Source: a virus
DNA: 43,830 nt
Direction: 5' to 3' (one strand)
Virus record (IMG/VR): IMGVR_UViG_3300033571_003574
Location: 1 to 43,830 of that record
The position numbers were made by a program, and so were the translations under genes. The notes under the pieces were generated by a model. It saw only the letters and a program-made list of their open reading frames with translations, was not told where the DNA came from and did not search any database. Positions within the stretch are counted from its first letter, which is position 1. Each line of letters opens with the position of its first letter. This document shows positions 42,566 through 43,830 of the stretch, piece by piece.

Positions 42566-43276
42566 ATTTAGTGCAATGTAATTAGACTCAGCAGGAACAT
42601 GAATCCAACCACACTTAGTAATATGAAGTCTTTCATGTTTTAAGTGATTGAATGTGCCTACGGATAATCCTGTAAATTCACTCATATCTGTTGAAGATGC
42701 TTCCACTAATGTTTTTGTTTTAAAATTGTACCAAGTACAGGAGTATTTCTTTCGTCTAGTTTTACTCATCTTTTCTCTAGACTCCTGGGGTCTTGTGAAT
42801 CCTGTTTTGTACTTAAACCCATTTTGAATTTTAGTGTTTGCTGCTTTTTTGCCCCACTCACTCCTCTGTTCTGTACTAGCATTAGCTAGCGTACTGTTAA
42901 GCCAGACTTCAGGATTGTTTTTATGATAATCTTTTACAGAATTAGAGATCTTAATTTTGACATCTTGTGAGAGTATTCCCCCTTCTCCTCCCAAAGTCAT
43001 ATTATAACCTAGAGGAACAACGCAGTTATACTCTGCTATAAAGTGTTTTTCTTTTTCACAAGCTTCTTCTTTTGTACTACAAGTTACTAACTCTTCCCAA
43101 AGAAAACACTCCTTACCATACTTCCTTAAAGCCGACTTAAAAGCTTGAGTATGGTGTTTCTGAGTAAGACAGTTTGCTTTCCTTAAATGAGTTTTAATCC
43201 TTTGATCAAGTGTTTTAGTGGTATATCCAATATACACCTTTCCATTTACTGAGTTAGTAACTTTGTATACAATCAT
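42557..43276 (-). CDS. GIY-YIG homing endonuclease (free-standing)
   Basis: 239 residues. The GIY-YIG nuclease domain occupies about 1-100: V3-Y-K near the start, Y15-I-G17, catalytic R26, E76 in the E-K-H-F-I helix, and N92 in G-Y-N-M-T-L-G-G-E-G. The C-terminal region has NUMOD-type DNA-binding segments: a basic S-R-E-K-M-S-K-T-R-R-K-K (about 165-180) and a helix-turn-helix-like M-S-E-F-T-G-L-S-V-G-T-F-N-H-L-K near 195-212, then G-W. Such genes move by cutting DNA that lacks them. The start overlaps the stop of a 53-residue gene as ATGA, and its stop is inside its own terminator, consistent with a compact inserted cassette. No intron or disrupted host gene is visible. Confidence 0.88.
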   Translation of the reverse strand: MIVYKVTNSVNGKVYIGYTTKTLDQRIKTHLRKANCLTQKHHTQAFKSALRKYGKECFLWEELVTCSTKEEACEKEKHFIAEYNCVVPLGYNMTLGGEGGILSQDVKIKISNSVKDYHKNNPEVWLNSTLANASTEQRSEWGKKAANTKIQNGFKYKTGFTRPQESREKMSKTRRKKYSCTWYNFKTKTLVEASSTDMSEFTGLSVGTFNHLKHERLHITKCGWIHVPAESNYIALNKG

Positions 43277-43434
43277 TTTCTACCCTGTGATTTGTACTTT
43301 TTAAGATAATTTTTGCTAGACTTTAACTTTGAAGCTTTAGTCTTTGCTACAACTCCCTTTCTTCTGATCTTAGGTTTAACTTTGAACTTAGAAGCTGTAG
43401 AGGTTGATTTAGTTTTAGATGCTTTAGTTGCCAT
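43273..43434 (-). CDS. Small basic protein (53 residues)
   Basis: Start ATG at 43434, stop TGA at 43273-43275, overlapping the homing endonuclease start by 4 bases. The product is strongly basic (about 20 Lys/Arg of 53) with many Ser and Thr and no acidic residues. It could bind DNA or be a packaged basic peptide, but this is inference from composition. The coding frame fills the space between two genes in the operon, with an A/T-rich TTTTAG repeat leader just before it. Not recognised as a family. Confidence 0.68.
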   Translation of the reverse strand: MATKASKTKSTSTASKFKVKPKIRRKGVVAKTKASKLKSSKNYLKKYKSQGRK

Positions 43435-43455
43435 ATATTTAGTTTTAGTTTTAGT

Positions 43456-43830
43456 TTAGCACTTCCAACGCCTACGTGCTTGTCTGATTCTGCTATTAGG
43501 ATCATTCTGTGTAGATTGTTTAGATCTACGCAACTGACCTAATGAACGAGCACAGTAGGACTTTCTACGATTAGCTGCTTTGCTACCTGGCTTTACCTTA
43601 CCTGTAACAGCAGTACTTAATTTAGAACCTGGGTTAGCTCTACGATAAGCCATAACTCCCTTCTGAGTCATACCAGCACCTTGCTTAGTAGGACGATAGT
43701 TAGCACCTGGTCCTTTAGTTGTTTTAGCAATGGTTCCACCCTTAGCCATATAAGCTGCTTTAAGTCTACCACCAGCCATAAACTTGTATCCGTACTTAGA
43801 AGCATCTTGTCTAGCCTCAGATACATTTCC
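43456..43830 (-). CDS. Basic DUF6321-like phage protein (5' end likely outside the window)
   Basis: From an internal ATG at 43779 the frame gives 107 residues, but it stays open through to the window edge (…SKYGYKF before the Met), so the true start may be upstream. The product is rich in Lys, Arg and Gly. The C-terminal half shows A-Y-R-R-A-N-P-G-S-K-L…K-P-G-S-K-A-A-N-R-R-K-S-Y-C-A-R-S and then D-P-N-S-R-I-R-Q-A-R-R-R-W-K-C, the conserved order of a short basic family (DUF6321) found in many phages. Function is unknown; nucleic-acid binding is plausible. It is the most upstream visible gene of the - strand late block, probably following the head genes. Confidence 0.7.
   Translation of the reverse strand, partial: GNVSEARQDASKYGYKFMAGGRLKAAYMAKGGTIAKTTKGPGANYRPTKQGAGMTQKGVMAYRRANPGSKLSTAVTGKVKPGSKAANRRKSYCARSLGQLRRSKQSTQNDPNSRIRQARRRWKC

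Noticed and set aside
1-43830. Prophage or integration markers (integrase, att sites), CRISPR arrays, rRNA or tRNA genes
   Set aside because: None were found by reading; no regularly spaced identical repeats and no cloverleaf with a clear anticodon arm were seen, though a tRNA search program was not run.

Overview
The window looks like about 44 kb from the interior of a lytic, podovirus-like phage of a Bacteroidota host, most plausibly a crAss-like phage (order Crassvirales) or a close relative. Host inference rests on three points. Several promoter-like sites match the Bacteroidota form TTG-N19-TAnnTTTG. Start codons are preceded by A/T-rich leaders without clear Shine-Dalgarno sequences. 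The tail-fibre repeat types are ones common in phages of that phylum. The crAss-like inference rests on a giant gene carrying the metal-binding loop of the crAss-like virion RNA polymerase, next to two other virion-type genes and a second giant gene. The standard genetic code is used (a TAG stop occurs at 4973-4975). No capsid, portal or terminase gene is visible; these probably lie beyond the right edge.

Layout. Positions 1-6052 (+ strand) are a tightly packed replication and nucleotide-metabolism operon: tail of an unknown gene, family A DNA polymerase, a NinB-like protein, a dATP/dGTP diphosphohydrolase-like protein, a PD-(D/E)XK nuclease, a dCMP-type deaminase, a GroES-like co-chaperonin and several small unknowns. 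A strong intrinsic terminator (about 6115-6153) closes it, and a promoter-like element (6161-6168) follows directly. Positions 6211-9731 (+) hold three tail-fibre-like genes forming their own unit.

The rest (9738-43830) is on the - strand and is read right to left: an Arg/Lys-rich protein running off the window, a 53-residue basic protein, a GIY-YIG homing endonuclease with its own terminator, then four virion genes (801, 516, 4135 and 1941 residues) covering 20210-42452. These are followed by small appendage proteins, a LamG-like adhesin, two paralogous 800-residue tail fibres, a holin, a possible receptor-binding domain protein, a spanin-like overlapping pair behind a terminator, a metallophosphoesterase and a small unknown protein. 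The two strands converge at 9731/9738.

How the parts work together (inference). The + strand operon copies the genome and tunes nucleotide pools and folding. The four large - strand proteins are likely packaged and ejected cargo, with the 4135-residue protein acting as an injected RNA polymerase that transcribes early genes. The fibres and adhesins find the host, and the holin/spanin group lyses it. Both giant proteins carry an HExxH zincin motif, which raises the possibility of proteolytic processing.
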